Source of the DNA: Paenibacillus sp. NEAU-GSW1
Lineage (GTDB): Bacteria > Bacillota > Bacilli > Paenibacillales > Paenibacillaceae
NCBI RefSeq assembly: GCF_009737085.1
Contig: NZ_WOVL01000014.1
Coordinates: 1 to 64,000 of the forward strand
Reading direction: 5' to 3'
DNA: 64,000 bases
The notes below the pieces were generated by a model that had not been told where the DNA came from, did no database searches, and saw only the letters and a program-made list of their open reading frames with translations. This document shows positions 26,875 through 35,937 of the stretch, piece after piece. The translations under genes and the position numbers were made by a program. Numbering within the stretch: the stretch's first letter is position 1; every line of letters starts with the position of its first letter.

Positions 26875-27149
26875 TGTTTTCAGTTCCTCCTTAAATTTCG
26901 TAAGCTAGGTGTTTGACGTACCGATTGCTTGTACATTCTTTTCCCATGATAGTATGTTTCCCCAGTCTGCGCAACCCTTACTCCACCCTATATTCCACAA
27001 CATTCGTGACAGAATAACGAAATGTGAGAAGGGATGCATCGACAGCAATGACGCGTTCTCTTTTAGTCTTAATTCTGTTAAAATGATAAGAAAAACCCGG
27101 TATCGAAGCGTTATCGCTTCGACAGCCTTAAGTCAGGAGGTATGCAACA

Positions 27150-28340
27150 ATGAAGACAAGCGGCGAAACAATCGAACTGCTGCAGCGTCTTTATCCGGAC
27201 ATGGTCCGGTGGCGCAGATATCTCCATCAATACCCGGAGTTATCCTTTAAAGAATCGGAAACCTCCAAATGGATTGCCAAACAGCTGCGAGCGATGGGCT
27301 GCAAAGTACGTGAAGGCGTCGGCGGCTACGGCATAATTGCTGCGATAACAGGCGAATTGCCAGGTCCCGTCATAGCGCTTCGCGCAGATATAGATGCGCT
27401 GCCTATACAAGATGAGAAGCAGTGCGAATACGCTTCTTCCGTTCCCGGCGTCATGCACGCATGCGGACATGACGGACATACGGCTGCCCTGTTGGCGGCG
27501 GCAAGCTATTATATGCAAAACAAAGGAAGCTTGGCCGGCGAACGCAGGCTGTTGTTCCAGCCGGCAGAGGAGGTCACGCCTGGCGGCGCGCTTCAAATGA
27601 TAAGAGACGGCGCGCTTGAAGGCGTGGATGCGATATACGGCGTTCATCTATGGTCTCCGCTTCCTTATGGACAAGTATCAACCAAGCCTGGAGCGTTCAT
27701 GGCGTCAGCCGACGAGTTTACGCTCGATATTATCGGCGTCGGAGGACACGGCGGCTTGCCGCATCATACTGTCGATACCATTGTGGTCGGTTCCGCGCTC
27801 GTTCAAGCGCTTCAATCGATCGTGAGCCGCAGCGTCAATCCGCTGGAGCCGGCAGTGCTCACAATCGGCTCGTTCCAGGCGGGCTCGGCAAATAACGTTA
27901 TTGCCGAACGCTGCCAGCTTAAGGGTACGGTTCGCGCCTTTGACGAAGCGACCAGAAAGCTCGTTCAGGATCGAATGACGGCCATTATCCATTCCGTCTG
28001 TGAAATGTACGGCGCGAAATACGACTTTGATTTTCGGCTCGGCTATCCGCCTGTTGTCAACGATGAGCATGAGGCGGAACGTTTTAACGAAGTCGCTGCA
28101 GCTTTATTCGGAGCTGAGGCAGTCGTTGCCGCGAACCCGGTTATGGCGGCGGAGGACTTTGCTTATTATTTGAAGGAAAGACCGGGCTGCTTTATGTTTG
28201 TCGGCGCTCGCAACGAGGAAGCCGGCGCGGCCTATGCGCATCATCATCCCAAGTTCGATATTGATGAACGGGCTATGCTTCATTCTGCGAGGCTGCTTAT
28301 CGGCATGGCGGAAAGTTTTGCCGCGCAATGGAAAGCTTAA
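27150..28340 (+). CDS. M20D family amidohydrolase (N-acyl amino acid hydrolase-like)
   Basis: Metal-dependent amidohydrolase of the M20D group, 396 residues. Metal ligands are visible in ALRADIDALPI, MHACGHDGHTAALL, FQPAEEVTPGGA and the C-terminal AAEDFAYYL. The dimerisation insert starts at IGVGGHGGLPHHTVD. Relatives hydrolyse N-acetyl or other N-acyl amino acids, including IAA-amino acid conjugates and N-acetylcysteine; the substrate here cannot be told. AGGAGG lies in front of the ATG. The CBS gene follows about 50 bases downstream with its own SD. Confidence 0.9.
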   Translation: MKTSGETIELLQRLYPDMVRWRRYLHQYPELSFKESETSKWIAKQLRAMGCKVREGVGGYGIIAAITGELPGPVIALRADIDALPIQDEKQCEYASSVPGVMHACGHDGHTAALLAAASYYMQNKGSLAGERRLLFQPAEEVTPGGALQMIRDGALEGVDAIYGVHLWSPLPYGQVSTKPGAFMASADEFTLDIIGVGGHGGLPHHTVDTIVVGSALVQALQSIVSRSVNPLEPAVLTIGSFQAGSANNVIAERCQLKGTVRAFDEATRKLVQDRMTAIIHSVCEMYGAKYDFDFRLGYPPVVNDEHEAERFNEVAAALFGAEAVVAANPVMAAEDFAYYLKERPGCFMFVGARNEEAGAAYAHHHPKFDIDERAMLHSARLLIGMAESFAAQWKA

Positions 28341-28389
28341 GCTTGGCAATGCTATAAAGCGTAAAATGCTTTTTAGGAGGGGACCGAGC

Positions 28390-28839
28390 TTGAGCAATAG
28401 AACCGTTAGGCAAATTATGTCCACTGACTGCGTCACCGCAACGTTGAAAGACAATATTTATGAGCTTGCTGTACTGATGAAGAAGCATGATATCGGTTTT
28501 ATTCCGATTGTTGAAGGGACAAAGCTAATCGGCGTCGTGACGGACAGAGATTTGGTCGTGAGAGGTTATGCGGAGAAGCATTCCGGCTCGACATCAGTAG
28601 AAACGGTTATGACCAGCGATGTCGAGACGATTAGTCCGGATGCATCGGCAGACGAGGCCGTTAAACGAATGGCCTCTCATCAGATCCGCCGCCTTGTCGT
28701 TGTCGAGAACGGGCATTTGGCGGGCGTGCTGGCGATCGGCGATTTGGCAGTCCGCAATGTGCTGGTCCAAGAAGCCGGCGAAGCGCTGAGCCACATCTCG
28801 GAATCAGCATTCGCGGAGCAGCCTGTAACACATCATTAA
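28390..28839 (+). CDS. Two-CBS-domain protein (YlbB-like)
   Basis: Two CBS domains in tandem in 149 residues: VRQIMSTDCVTATLKDNIYE through GVVTDRDLVVRGYAEK, and VETVMTSDVETISPDASADEA through GVLAIGDLAVRN. CBS pairs usually bind adenosine nucleotides and sense energy state. The start is TTG 28390, with AGGAGGGG eight bases upstream. Although it lies far from acuA/acuC, it is not the missing AcuB, because the ACT domain of AcuB is absent. Position before ylbF/ylbG agrees with B. subtilis ylbB. Confidence 0.85.
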   Translation: MSNRTVRQIMSTDCVTATLKDNIYELAVLMKKHDIGFIPIVEGTKLIGVVTDRDLVVRGYAEKHSGSTSVETVMTSDVETISPDASADEAVKRMASHQIRRLVVVENGHLAGVLAIGDLAVRNVLVQEAGEALSHISESAFAEQPVTHH

Positions 28840-28862
28840 TATTTACCCATATAATAACGAAG

Positions 28863-28906
28863 CAAGAGCATTCCGAACACGTTCGTCGGGATGCTCTTGT
28901 TTTTTT
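28863..28906 (+). terminator. Terminator of the CBS gene
   Basis: Fourteen-bp stem CAAGAGCATTCCGA / TCGGGATGCTCTTG with one G-T pair, followed by TTTTTTT. Confidence 0.85.
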
Positions 28907-28987
28907 ATTGCCCAAAGAGCATAAAACGGGCCGTAAAACTTCATACTGAGAAGTGGAACAATACTGGGGGGAAACGGGGGGATAGCA

Positions 28988-30661
28988 TTGCTGGAAAGTC
29001 AGGATGGACCGCTTATTATCCAATCGGATATGACGATATTGCTGGATAACGATCACCCGTTATCGGAGGCGGCGAGGGGGCAGCTGTCCCTGTTTGCCGA
29101 AATGATGAAAAGACCGGGCAATTGGCATACGTATCGACTGACGCCGTTGACGTTATGGAATGCGGCGGCGGGAGGGGTGACCTCCAGCTCGATTATTGAA
29201 AATTTGGTCAAATACGCAAGGTACGGCTTGCCGTCCTTTGTTGAATCAACGGTTCGCCGGCTTATGGATCGTTACGGAAAATTGAGCCTTGCGTATCGGG
29301 AAGGACGGCTCTTGCTCAGAAGCGAATCAGCCGAGCTTTTGAGCGAGCTTCGACAATCGGAGGCGATTCGCGAAGCTTTGGAGGATGCCGAAGCCGCTGC
29401 CGAGACGGAAATCGCGATTCGCCCGGAATATCGCGGCATGTTGAAACAAGAACTGACGCGGCTTGGCTATCCAGTCGTCGATCTGGCAGGCTACCATGCC
29501 GGCGAGTCGTTAAATATGGAGCTTCGCGATACGATGCTTCAAGGGAAACCGTTCGTGCTTCGGGATTATCAGCGCGAAGCGGTTGAACGATTTTATCGAG
29601 AAGGCACTGTACAAGGAGGGAGCGGCGTTATTGTGCTTCCCTGCGGATCAGGTAAAACGATTGTTGGCCTGGCTGCGCTCGTCAAACATGGAAGCGCAGC
29701 GCTTATTTTGACCTCCAACGCAACGTCAGTCAAGCAATGGAAGTCCGAGCTTCTGGACAAAACGACGCTGGAGCCGTCAGAAGTCGGAGAATATACAGGG
29801 ACGACGAAGCAAGTTCGCCCGATTACGATCGCTACCTATCAAATTTTGACGCATCGCAAAGCGAAGGACGAGCCGTTCCGGCATATGAAGCTGTTCTCGG
29901 AGCGCGACTGGGGCCTCATTATATACGACGAAGTGCATTTGCTGCCGGCTCCGGTATTTCGGATGACGGCAGAACTTCAGGCAACAAGGCGGCTGGGTTT
30001 AACCGCCACGCTGATCCGAGAGGACGGCTGTGCAGAAGATGTATTCTCGCTCGTTGGTCCCAAGCAATATGATCTGTTATGGAAAACGGTAGAGGCTGAC
30101 GGACATATCGCAACTGTTACTTGCACGGAAATTCGAGTGCCGCTGGATCAAGGCATATCCGAGCTGTACCATAGCGCTGAAAATAAAGCGAAGCTAAGGC
30201 TTGCCGCTGAAAACCCAAGCAAGCTGGATATCGTCAAGCGGCTGCTTCAGCGGCATACGGGTACGCCGACGCTTATTATCGGCCAATATTTGCAACAGCT
30301 GCATCAGCTTGCCGATTCGCTGCAGGTTCCTGTCATTACCGGAGAGCTGCCGAATCAAGATCGCCAGCGGCTGTATGATCGTTTTAAATCGGGCGAAGTG
30401 CCCGTGCTAGCCGTCTCTAAAGTAGCCAATTTTGCGGTGGATTTGCCCGATGCGGCGGTTGCCATTCAAATATCCGGCAGCTATGGCTCCAGGCAAGAGG
30501 AGGCGCAGCGTATTGGCCGGATTTTGAGGCCGAAGCAGGGGAAGAACGAAGCCTGGTTCTATACGATTGTAAGCGACGGGACGAATGAGACGGAGTTTGC
30601 TGCGAGAAGACAGCTGTTTATGGTCGAGCAAGGCTATCATTATGAGCTCGAAAAAGGGTAA
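28988..30661 (+). CDS. XPB/Ssl2-type DEAH superfamily 2 helicase
   Basis: ATP-dependent DNA helicase of the XPB/Rad25 type, 557 residues. An N-terminal domain of about 180 residues precedes LRDYQREAVERFY, then Walker A PCGSGKT (Lys223), IATYQILTHR, Walker B DEVH (314-317) with HLLPAPVFR, and LTATL. The C-terminal RecA lobe has LIIGQYLQQL, VSKVANFAVDLPDA and QRIGRILRPK. Archaeal and eukaryotic XPB opens promoters and repair sites; bacterial ones unwind DNA in vitro but are not well understood. The start is TTG 28988 after GGGGGG. It is followed after 23 bases by its probable partner gene. Confidence 0.9.
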   Translation: MLESQDGPLIIQSDMTILLDNDHPLSEAARGQLSLFAEMMKRPGNWHTYRLTPLTLWNAAAGGVTSSSIIENLVKYARYGLPSFVESTVRRLMDRYGKLSLAYREGRLLLRSESAELLSELRQSEAIREALEDAEAAAETEIAIRPEYRGMLKQELTRLGYPVVDLAGYHAGESLNMELRDTMLQGKPFVLRDYQREAVERFYREGTVQGGSGVIVLPCGSGKTIVGLAALVKHGSAALILTSNATSVKQWKSELLDKTTLEPSEVGEYTGTTKQVRPITIATYQILTHRKAKDEPFRHMKLFSERDWGLIIYDEVHLLPAPVFRMTAELQATRRLGLTATLIREDGCAEDVFSLVGPKQYDLLWKTVEADGHIATVTCTEIRVPLDQGISELYHSAENKAKLRLAAENPSKLDIVKRLLQRHTGTPTLIIGQYLQQLHQLADSLQVPVITGELPNQDRQRLYDRFKSGEVPVLAVSKVANFAVDLPDAAVAIQISGSYGSRQEEAQRIGRILRPKQGKNEAWFYTIVSDGTNETEFAARRQLFMVEQGYHYELEKG

Positions 30662-30684
30662 AAAACAGGAAGGGGAACGAACTG

Positions 30685-32514
30685 GTGGAAGTCAAGCAGT
30701 TGGCGCAATTACTATCGGAAAGCAAACAGCAGAAATTTGCGTCTTCTCCTATATGGCGCCAAGCGGCGGCGGAGCAGCTTTCCTGGCTGGAGGCTGCTCT
30801 AAGCCTGTGTCATGTGAAAGCCGCTTTCAGCCTGATGGGAAACTGCGGCAAATCAGTGCTGCAGGCTATGCTTTCCCGCTTCGGTTACGCGCCGGTTTCT
30901 GAGGAAAAGCTGCTGCGGAATGGGCCGCCGGATGTGATGCTTTCAGGAGCCGAATTTCGGGGCGGCATGAACGAGCTTCTGGAAGCGGGCATATTGTTCG
31001 CCGCCCGCAGAGGATGGGGGGAGCGTTATTATTTTGTAGCGAAGGACACGTTTCCGTTATGGCATCGCCAGCTTTTCTCCTTCTCGGAAGCTGGGATTGC
31101 GGACGAGCGCTTGCCCGGGCAGACGGATCGGTCAATAGTCCAAGCGTCCGTTCCGCCGCTGGGAAGTCAATTGCTTGCCGCTTGGGCCGAGCTGTCGAGA
31201 AGCGGCGGGCTTTCGTTTACTGCCAAAGGGAAGCTGCCTAAAAAAGCGGCGAACAAAGCGGAAGCCATGCTTGCCGCAGTTGGAAAAGGGCTGCATTCGC
31301 TCGGGGTATTGCCAGCCGATCAAGAACAGACGCCGGGCCTTGCTTTCGCGCTTGAGTTGGCGCTTCGGCTTGGTTTAATGGAACGGCGGCAGGAGCGGTT
31401 TAAATGGAATGAAACCGCGCTGTCGGAATGGCTTGCGCTTCCTGCGCAGCTGCGGGAAGCGCAGCTCTATCAATGGTGCAGGCTGCAATTGCTTAGCGGG
31501 ATGCCGAGCGTTGCGCACGCTGCCATACTTGCCGAGCAAATAGCGCCTGGCGGATGGACTGAAGAGCGACGGGTTGCTGCATATGTAGAGCAGATAGGCG
31601 CGAACGGAATTGATGGCAGGGGAGAACGGGCTGCTGCTATACTCGAATGGTTCCGATTTCTGCAAGCCTGCGGCTGGCTTGAGCTGGCAGATTCGTCTTC
31701 GGGCGTATTGCTGCGCTGGCGAATCGATCCGAAGCGGCACGACTTTAACGCGTATGCTGCGCGGCGAATAGAGCCGATTGTTGTTGAGCCGAACGGCGAG
31801 CTGATCGCTTTTCCGAATGCCGATTATCGAATGCTTTGGGAGCTGGAGCTGATTGCTGACCGCATATCCGCAGATCGAATGACCGTATATCGCCTAAACG
31901 CGGCATCGATTGCTCGAGCTGTTAAGCATGGCCGCACGGCAGCCGGTATGGCAGCGTTTTTGAAGCAGGCCTCCGGCATGCCGCTTTCCGCGCTTGTAGT
32001 GACTTTAGTGGATGATTGGTCCGCGCAAGCGGATCGGCTTGATTTAAAGGAATTGCCGGATTCGGCCAAACATCCGCTGCTGGCCATTGCTGGCACCGGC
32101 TCGATAGCGTTGCCGTTCAGCGATACGATCCCTTTGTCGCCGCCAGCCGGAATGTTGAGCGTTGATGACTGGGAACAGCGGCTTGAGCTGCTTCAGGAGG
32201 ACAGGGCGGCGCAGCAGAGTGTTTTTCCCGAGATGGAAACTGTTCCTGTCAGTTGGATGCGTCAGCTTCGCGCCTACCATTACACCACAAGGCGAGAGAT
32301 GATAGAGAGGGCATTGAAATGGCAATCGCCGGTTCAACTGCAAATGGAAGCGGGAATTGTAGCTTTTGTACCGGCCTTGCTTGAAGCAGACGGCGACGGA
32401 TGGGCGGTGAGAGGCGTGCTGCGCGAGTCGGGCGAATGCCGGCAGGTGCGGCTGACGCCTGGCATGTGGGAAGAAATGCGTCTCGTTATGCCCGGTATGA
32501 ACGGTGATCGGTAA
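30685..32514 (+). CDS. Helicase_C_3 domain protein, partner of the XPB helicase
   Basis: A 609-residue protein without any ATPase motif. Its recognisable part is residues about 360-470: VEPNGELIAFPNADYRMLWE, then MTVYRLNAASIARAVKHGRTA, and a segment ending in TLVDDW, which matches the helicase-associated Helicase_C_3 domain found in actinobacterial proteins encoded near XPB. The N-terminal half is helical, Ala/Leu-rich and may hold winged helices (LLEAGILFAARRGWGERYYF). The GTG at 30685 follows GGAAGGGG. It lies 23 bases after the helicase, so the two are likely one unit. Function is inferred from linkage only. Confidence 0.75.
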   Translation: MEVKQLAQLLSESKQQKFASSPIWRQAAAEQLSWLEAALSLCHVKAAFSLMGNCGKSVLQAMLSRFGYAPVSEEKLLRNGPPDVMLSGAEFRGGMNELLEAGILFAARRGWGERYYFVAKDTFPLWHRQLFSFSEAGIADERLPGQTDRSIVQASVPPLGSQLLAAWAELSRSGGLSFTAKGKLPKKAANKAEAMLAAVGKGLHSLGVLPADQEQTPGLAFALELALRLGLMERRQERFKWNETALSEWLALPAQLREAQLYQWCRLQLLSGMPSVAHAAILAEQIAPGGWTEERRVAAYVEQIGANGIDGRGERAAAILEWFRFLQACGWLELADSSSGVLLRWRIDPKRHDFNAYAARRIEPIVVEPNGELIAFPNADYRMLWELELIADRISADRMTVYRLNAASIARAVKHGRTAAGMAAFLKQASGMPLSALVVTLVDDWSAQADRLDLKELPDSAKHPLLAIAGTGSIALPFSDTIPLSPPAGMLSVDDWEQRLELLQEDRAAQQSVFPEMETVPVSWMRQLRAYHYTTRREMIERALKWQSPVQLQMEAGIVAFVPALLEADGDGWAVRGVLRESGECRQVRLTPGMWEEMRLVMPGMNGDR

Positions 32515-32606
32515 AATGGAAAGCCTGTCTCTAAAATGGTATCTATTCATTCAGGTAGTATGCTATGATAGTAATGAAGTATGCGTTAAGGAGATGAGAT
32601 GAACGA

Positions 32607-33104
32607 ATGCCTACTGCTGTAAACGTTTCTGCGCATGCGCTGGAACATTCGTACGATGCAAGCGGCGTTTCTTCGCTCGATATGTCGTCGCTGCTGCTTT
32701 GTGCTTACGAGCTGGGTGACTGGATCAATCAATCGGCGGAGGTAGCCGACTATTTATATTGGAAAGAAGCGGTCAAGCAAGACGAACAGGTGCAGCAAAT
32801 GATGAAAGGCTTTGCGAAGGCAAAGGAGCTGTTCGAGGAATGCCAGCGGTTTGGAAGGTATCATCCCGATTATCACGCCGCTAAGGATAAGGTGAGAAGC
32901 CTCCAGCGCGAGCTTGACGGCTTGGAGCCGGTAGCAAAATTCAAGGCAGCGGAGCAAAAAGTCGATACGATGCTGTATGAAGTATCGCGAGTTATTGCCG
33001 AATCGGTGTCGGAGACGATTAAGGTGCCGAGCAATGAAGGAACTGCTGCAGGCGGCTGCGGAAGCGGCGGTTCTTGCGGCTGCGGAAGCGGCGGCTGCGG
33101 TTAA
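32607..33104 (+). CDS. ylbF: YlbF/RicF family regulator
   Basis: A helical YmcA/YlbF-family protein of 165 residues with QMMKGFAKAKELFEECQRFGRYHPDYHAAKDKV and the Cys/Gly tail GGCGSGGSCGCGSGGCG, the same ending as B. subtilis YlbF (RicF). RicF works with RicA and RicT; the complex carries iron-sulfur clusters and with RNase Y directs mRNA maturation, biofilm and competence. GGAGATGAG precedes the ATG. ylbG follows after about 30 bases as in B. subtilis. Confidence 0.9.
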   Translation: MPTAVNVSAHALEHSYDASGVSSLDMSSLLLCAYELGDWINQSAEVADYLYWKEAVKQDEQVQQMMKGFAKAKELFEECQRFGRYHPDYHAAKDKVRSLQRELDGLEPVAKFKAAEQKVDTMLYEVSRVIAESVSETIKVPSNEGTAAGGCGSGGSCGCGSGGCG

Positions 33105-33133
33105 TCAGCCCATATGGCGCACGGGGGGAAGAG

Positions 33134-33400
33134 ATGTTGTTACCGGAACGAACAGGATATATTATTTGGGTCAGCGATTTAAAAGCGGCTAGAAATTTAG
33201 ATAAATACGGTACGGTTCACTACATGTCCCGCAAAATGCATTATGTCGTCATGTACATGAATGCGGATCGTGCCGAAGAGGCAGTGCGGACCATCGGACG
33301 ATTGCCTTTTGTGCGAAAGATAGAACGGTCCTATCGCAATGAATTAAAGACGGAATACAGCAAGGATAATGAAGATAAGACAAGAGCATACAGTATGTAA
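33134..33400 (+). CDS. ylbG: YlbG family protein (DUF2129)
   Basis: An 88-residue protein matching YlbG: ERTGYIIWVSDLKAARNLDKYG, HYMSRKMHYVVMYMN and IGRLPFVRKIERSYRNELKTEY. The function is unknown, but the gene regularly accompanies ylbF. The ATG at 33134 is taken because GGGGGGAAG lies just upstream; the frame is open 20 codons earlier, inside the ylbF tail, with no ribosome-binding site. A terminator follows. Confidence 0.9.
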   Translation: MLLPERTGYIIWVSDLKAARNLDKYGTVHYMSRKMHYVVMYMNADRAEEAVRTIGRLPFVRKIERSYRNELKTEYSKDNEDKTRAYSM

Positions 33401-33420
33401 TAATCTGTAATAAAATTGAT

Positions 33421-33468
33421 GAAGGCGGTTTGCAGGAGATAAATTACCGGCAAGCCGCCTTCAATTTT
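33421..33468 (+). terminator. ylbFG terminator
   Basis: Thirteen-bp stem GAAGGCGGTTTGC / GCAAGCCGCCTTC with one G-T pair, 16-base loop, then AATTTTTT. Confidence 0.85.
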
Positions 33469-33598
33469 TTAATTATTTAACATAAATTTACATTTATGGA
33501 GTGTGTTTAATTTAATGTTGAAAAATCGGACAGCCATGGTAAAATAATGAGTACATAGTAAATAAGGCCTGGTTCCTAGGGAAGGGGTGTGGTTTGTG

Positions 33599-34036
33599 AT
33601 GAAGGACAAAGTGACTAAGAGATGGAGCACTTACGAAACATTTTATATCGATTTGGGCGATAAAAAAGTAGCGGACATCGTCATAACGAACCACGCAAGG
33701 AGCCGCTGGTCGGATCGTGTCGAAAGCGAGAAGACCGGTTTTGAGGATATTGCAGCATTTTTATGGGAATGTTTAAAGCAAAATCGGGTAAAGTCTTATT
33801 ACCGCAATGAGCAGGACGTCTATTTGATTGATGACGACCTGGTGTTTGTCGCTGAGTTCAACGTATCGGAGCATGACACCGATCTGCTCGGCAATCCGTT
33901 ACATAAGATGATTGTTGTTACGTTTTTGGGACGTATGTCAGAAACCATCGAGCTGCGGGACCTTAAGTCCTACTACTCATGGCTGCGCCATTCCAGGCGG
34001 ATGACGCTCGTTAAAAACAGCAGAAAACGTAAATAG
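33599..34036 (+). CDS. Hypothetical protein, 145 residues
   Basis: I do not recognise this family. The protein is soluble, charged, and ends in a basic tail (RHSRRMTLVKNSRKRK). A segment DIVITNHARSRWSDRVE followed by FVAEFN and MIVVTFLGRM suggests a compact alpha/beta fold, somewhat like small RNase-toxin-like or stress proteins, but no catalytic set can be named. GAAGGGG lies upstream; ATG 33599 and the GTG directly before it are both possible starts. The gene stands alone between two terminators. Confidence 0.7.
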   Translation: MKDKVTKRWSTYETFYIDLGDKKVADIVITNHARSRWSDRVESEKTGFEDIAAFLWECLKQNRVKSYYRNEQDVYLIDDDLVFVAEFNVSEHDTDLLGNPLHKMIVVTFLGRMSETIELRDLKSYYSWLRHSRRMTLVKNSRKRK

Positions 34037-34047
34037 TTGCATGATCG

Positions 34048-34081
34048 AAAGCGCTGTCCGCTCTACGGGCCGCGCTTTTTT
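34048..34081 (+). terminator. Terminator of the 145-residue protein gene
   Basis: Stem AAAGCGC / GCGCTTT with partial inner pairing (GTCCG/CGGGC) and a T-run. Confidence 0.6.
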
Positions 34082-34141
34082 GTTACGAATATGTTTTACG
34101 ATGTAGTATAATAACGATCAGAAGAAAGGGTGGTCGGACAG

Positions 34142-35053
34142 ATGGCGTTAAATTTTCATCAGCTGCATATTTTTTATACGGTTGCGGAGAGAGGCAGCTT
34201 TTCGGCTGCCGCGGGAGCGCTTCACATGACACAGCCAGCGGTTACGATGCAGGTTCAGTCGCTTGAGGACTACTTTGGCACGAAACTGCTGCAGCGTTCG
34301 ACGAAGCGGATTGAGCTGACTGAAGCGGGCAGGGCGCTTATGCCTTACGCACGGCGCAGTATCGAGCTGATTCGCGATACGGACCAAGCGATGTCTACAT
34401 TCACCCAGCAGCTTAAAGGCAGATTGCAGCTTGGCGCAAGCTTAACGATAGGCGAATATATATTGCCGCGGCTGCTTGGACCTTTTGGCAAAGAGTTTCC
34501 ACACATTTCCATCAGCATGAAAGTCATTAATACTGCGCAAATATTAGAGGATATTCTCAATCATCAGCTCAATTTCGGCCTCGTGGAAGCGCCGATCAGC
34601 CATCCCGATACGCATACGGAGGCTGTCATGAGTGACGAGCTTAAGCTGATCGTGCCGAAAGATCATCCGCTCGCCAGCCGTGAGGAAGTTACGCTGGATG
34701 AGGTGGCGGAGTACCCGTTCGTGCTGCGAGAGCAAGGGTCGGGGACACGGCTTGTTATGGAAGAGGAGCTGAGACGGAAAGATATCGATCCGAGCCGATT
34801 GAAAATCGTAATGGAGCTAGGCAGCACCGGCGCCGTCAAATCGGCGGTTGAAGCGGGACTCGGCATTTCGTTTTTATCGTCTTCCTCGGTTAAGCATGAA
34901 GTGGCGCTCGGGCTGCTTCACATTGCGCCGATCGAAGGCGTGCGGTTCAAACGCCAGTTTTATTCGGTTTATTTGAAATCGTCTGTGCTGCCGATTTCAG
35001 CTGTGACGTTTTTGTCGTTTTTGAGAGAGAGGGATTTGCAGCAATGGCTGTAG
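34142..35053 (+). CDS. LysR family transcriptional regulator (CysL/YwfK-like)
   Basis: LysR regulator of 303 residues. The winged helix-turn-helix reads FHQLHIFYTVAERGSFSAAAGALHMTQPAVTMQV across the N-terminus, followed by LEDYFGTKLLQRSTKRIELT. The effector domain includes RLQLGASLTIGEYILPRLLGPF and the recognition-like GLVEAPISHPD and EQGSGTRLVMEE, which resemble the CysL/CbbR subgroup. The target is unknown; LysR regulators often control a divergent gene, but the upstream gene here points the same way. The last ten bases overlap the PHP gene, which suggests coupled translation. Confidence 0.87.
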   Translation: MALNFHQLHIFYTVAERGSFSAAAGALHMTQPAVTMQVQSLEDYFGTKLLQRSTKRIELTEAGRALMPYARRSIELIRDTDQAMSTFTQQLKGRLQLGASLTIGEYILPRLLGPFGKEFPHISISMKVINTAQILEDILNHQLNFGLVEAPISHPDTHTEAVMSDELKLIVPKDHPLASREEVTLDEVAEYPFVLREQGSGTRLVMEEELRRKDIDPSRLKIVMELGSTGAVKSAVEAGLGISFLSSSSVKHEVALGLLHIAPIEGVRFKRQFYSVYLKSSVLPISAVTFLSFLRERDLQQWL

Positions 35054-35916
35054 GAAATGGTGCCGGAAACGGCAAGGCGGATCTGCATACTCACACGACA
35101 GCTTCTGACGGAACCAATTGTCCGGCAGTAAATGTGCGGCTTGCGAAAGCGGCGGGCCTGTCCGCCGTTGCGATAACCGACCACGATACGATGGCCGGAG
35201 TCGAGGAAGCGATTGCCGAAGGGGAGAAGCTGGGCATTGAAGTTGTGCCGGGAGTTGAGCTTAGCACGTCGGCGGAAGGCAGCGACATTCATATTCTTGC
35301 TTACTATCCGGATTGGCGCAATGCGTTGTGGCAGCAAAGACTGGCGAGCCAGCGAACGATCCGGGACCGGCGCAATGCGATGATCGTAGAACAGCTTGTA
35401 CGTTTAGGCGTTCCGATTACGCTGGACGAAGTCGTTGCTGTCGCAATGGAGAAAGCGGGCGCTGAGAGCAAGGGCGATAAGACGGTAGGCCGGCCGCATA
35501 TTGCAGAGCTTCTCATTCGGAAGGGCGTCGTTGCGACGATGAAGGAAGCTTTCGATCGCTACCTTGCCGAAGGAGGAGCAGCATATATGAATCCGCCTCG
35601 GCTGCATCCCTTTGAGGCGATAGAGTGGATAAAGGAAGCGGGCGGAACGAGCGTGCTGGCGCATCCGGGGCTGTACGGCAATGACGAGCTCGCGGAAGCT
35701 ATTATCCGCCGCGGCATTCAGGGCATCGAAGTGTATCACTCCGACCACGGGACAGACGAGGAAGAGCGCTATTTAGCGATGGCTCATAAGTATGAGCTGA
35801 TCGTGACCGGCGGCTCCGACTATCACGGAGAACGGCAAGGCAAAGTGTTCCACGGCGCAATCGGCAGCCGGACGGTGGACGTTTCGGTGCTTGCGCGGCT
35901 GAGGCAATTCGTTTAG
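35044..35916 (+). CDS. PHP domain phosphoesterase (TrpH/RNase AM-like)
   Basis: Metal-dependent phosphoesterase of the PHP family, 290 residues. Metal ligands appear in ADLHTHTTASDGT, AITDHDTMAG, PGVELST, VLAHPG and GGSDYHGE. The lid region between residues 90 and 175 fits the YciV/TrpH subgroup, in which E. coli RNase AM removes nucleotides from RNA 5' ends and others hydrolyse 3',5'-nucleoside bisphosphates. Its ATG lies within the end of the LysR gene. The link with that regulator is positional only. Confidence 0.88.
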   Translation: MAVGNGAGNGKADLHTHTTASDGTNCPAVNVRLAKAAGLSAVAITDHDTMAGVEEAIAEGEKLGIEVVPGVELSTSAEGSDIHILAYYPDWRNALWQQRLASQRTIRDRRNAMIVEQLVRLGVPITLDEVVAVAMEKAGAESKGDKTVGRPHIAELLIRKGVVATMKEAFDRYLAEGGAAYMNPPRLHPFEAIEWIKEAGGTSVLAHPGLYGNDELAEAIIRRGIQGIEVYHSDHGTDEEERYLAMAHKYELIVTGGSDYHGERQGKVFHGAIGSRTVDVSVLARLRQFV

Positions 35917-35937
35917 ACATGGCGGAGAGGTGAAAAC

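Noticed and set aside
28390..28839. The CBS-domain protein as the missing AcuB
   Set aside because: It has two CBS domains but no ACT domain, and its position fits ylbB.
30808..30826. A cre-like sequence (TGAAAGCCGCTTTCA)
   Set aside because: It has an extra base in the centre compared with the cre consensus and lies inside a coding region.
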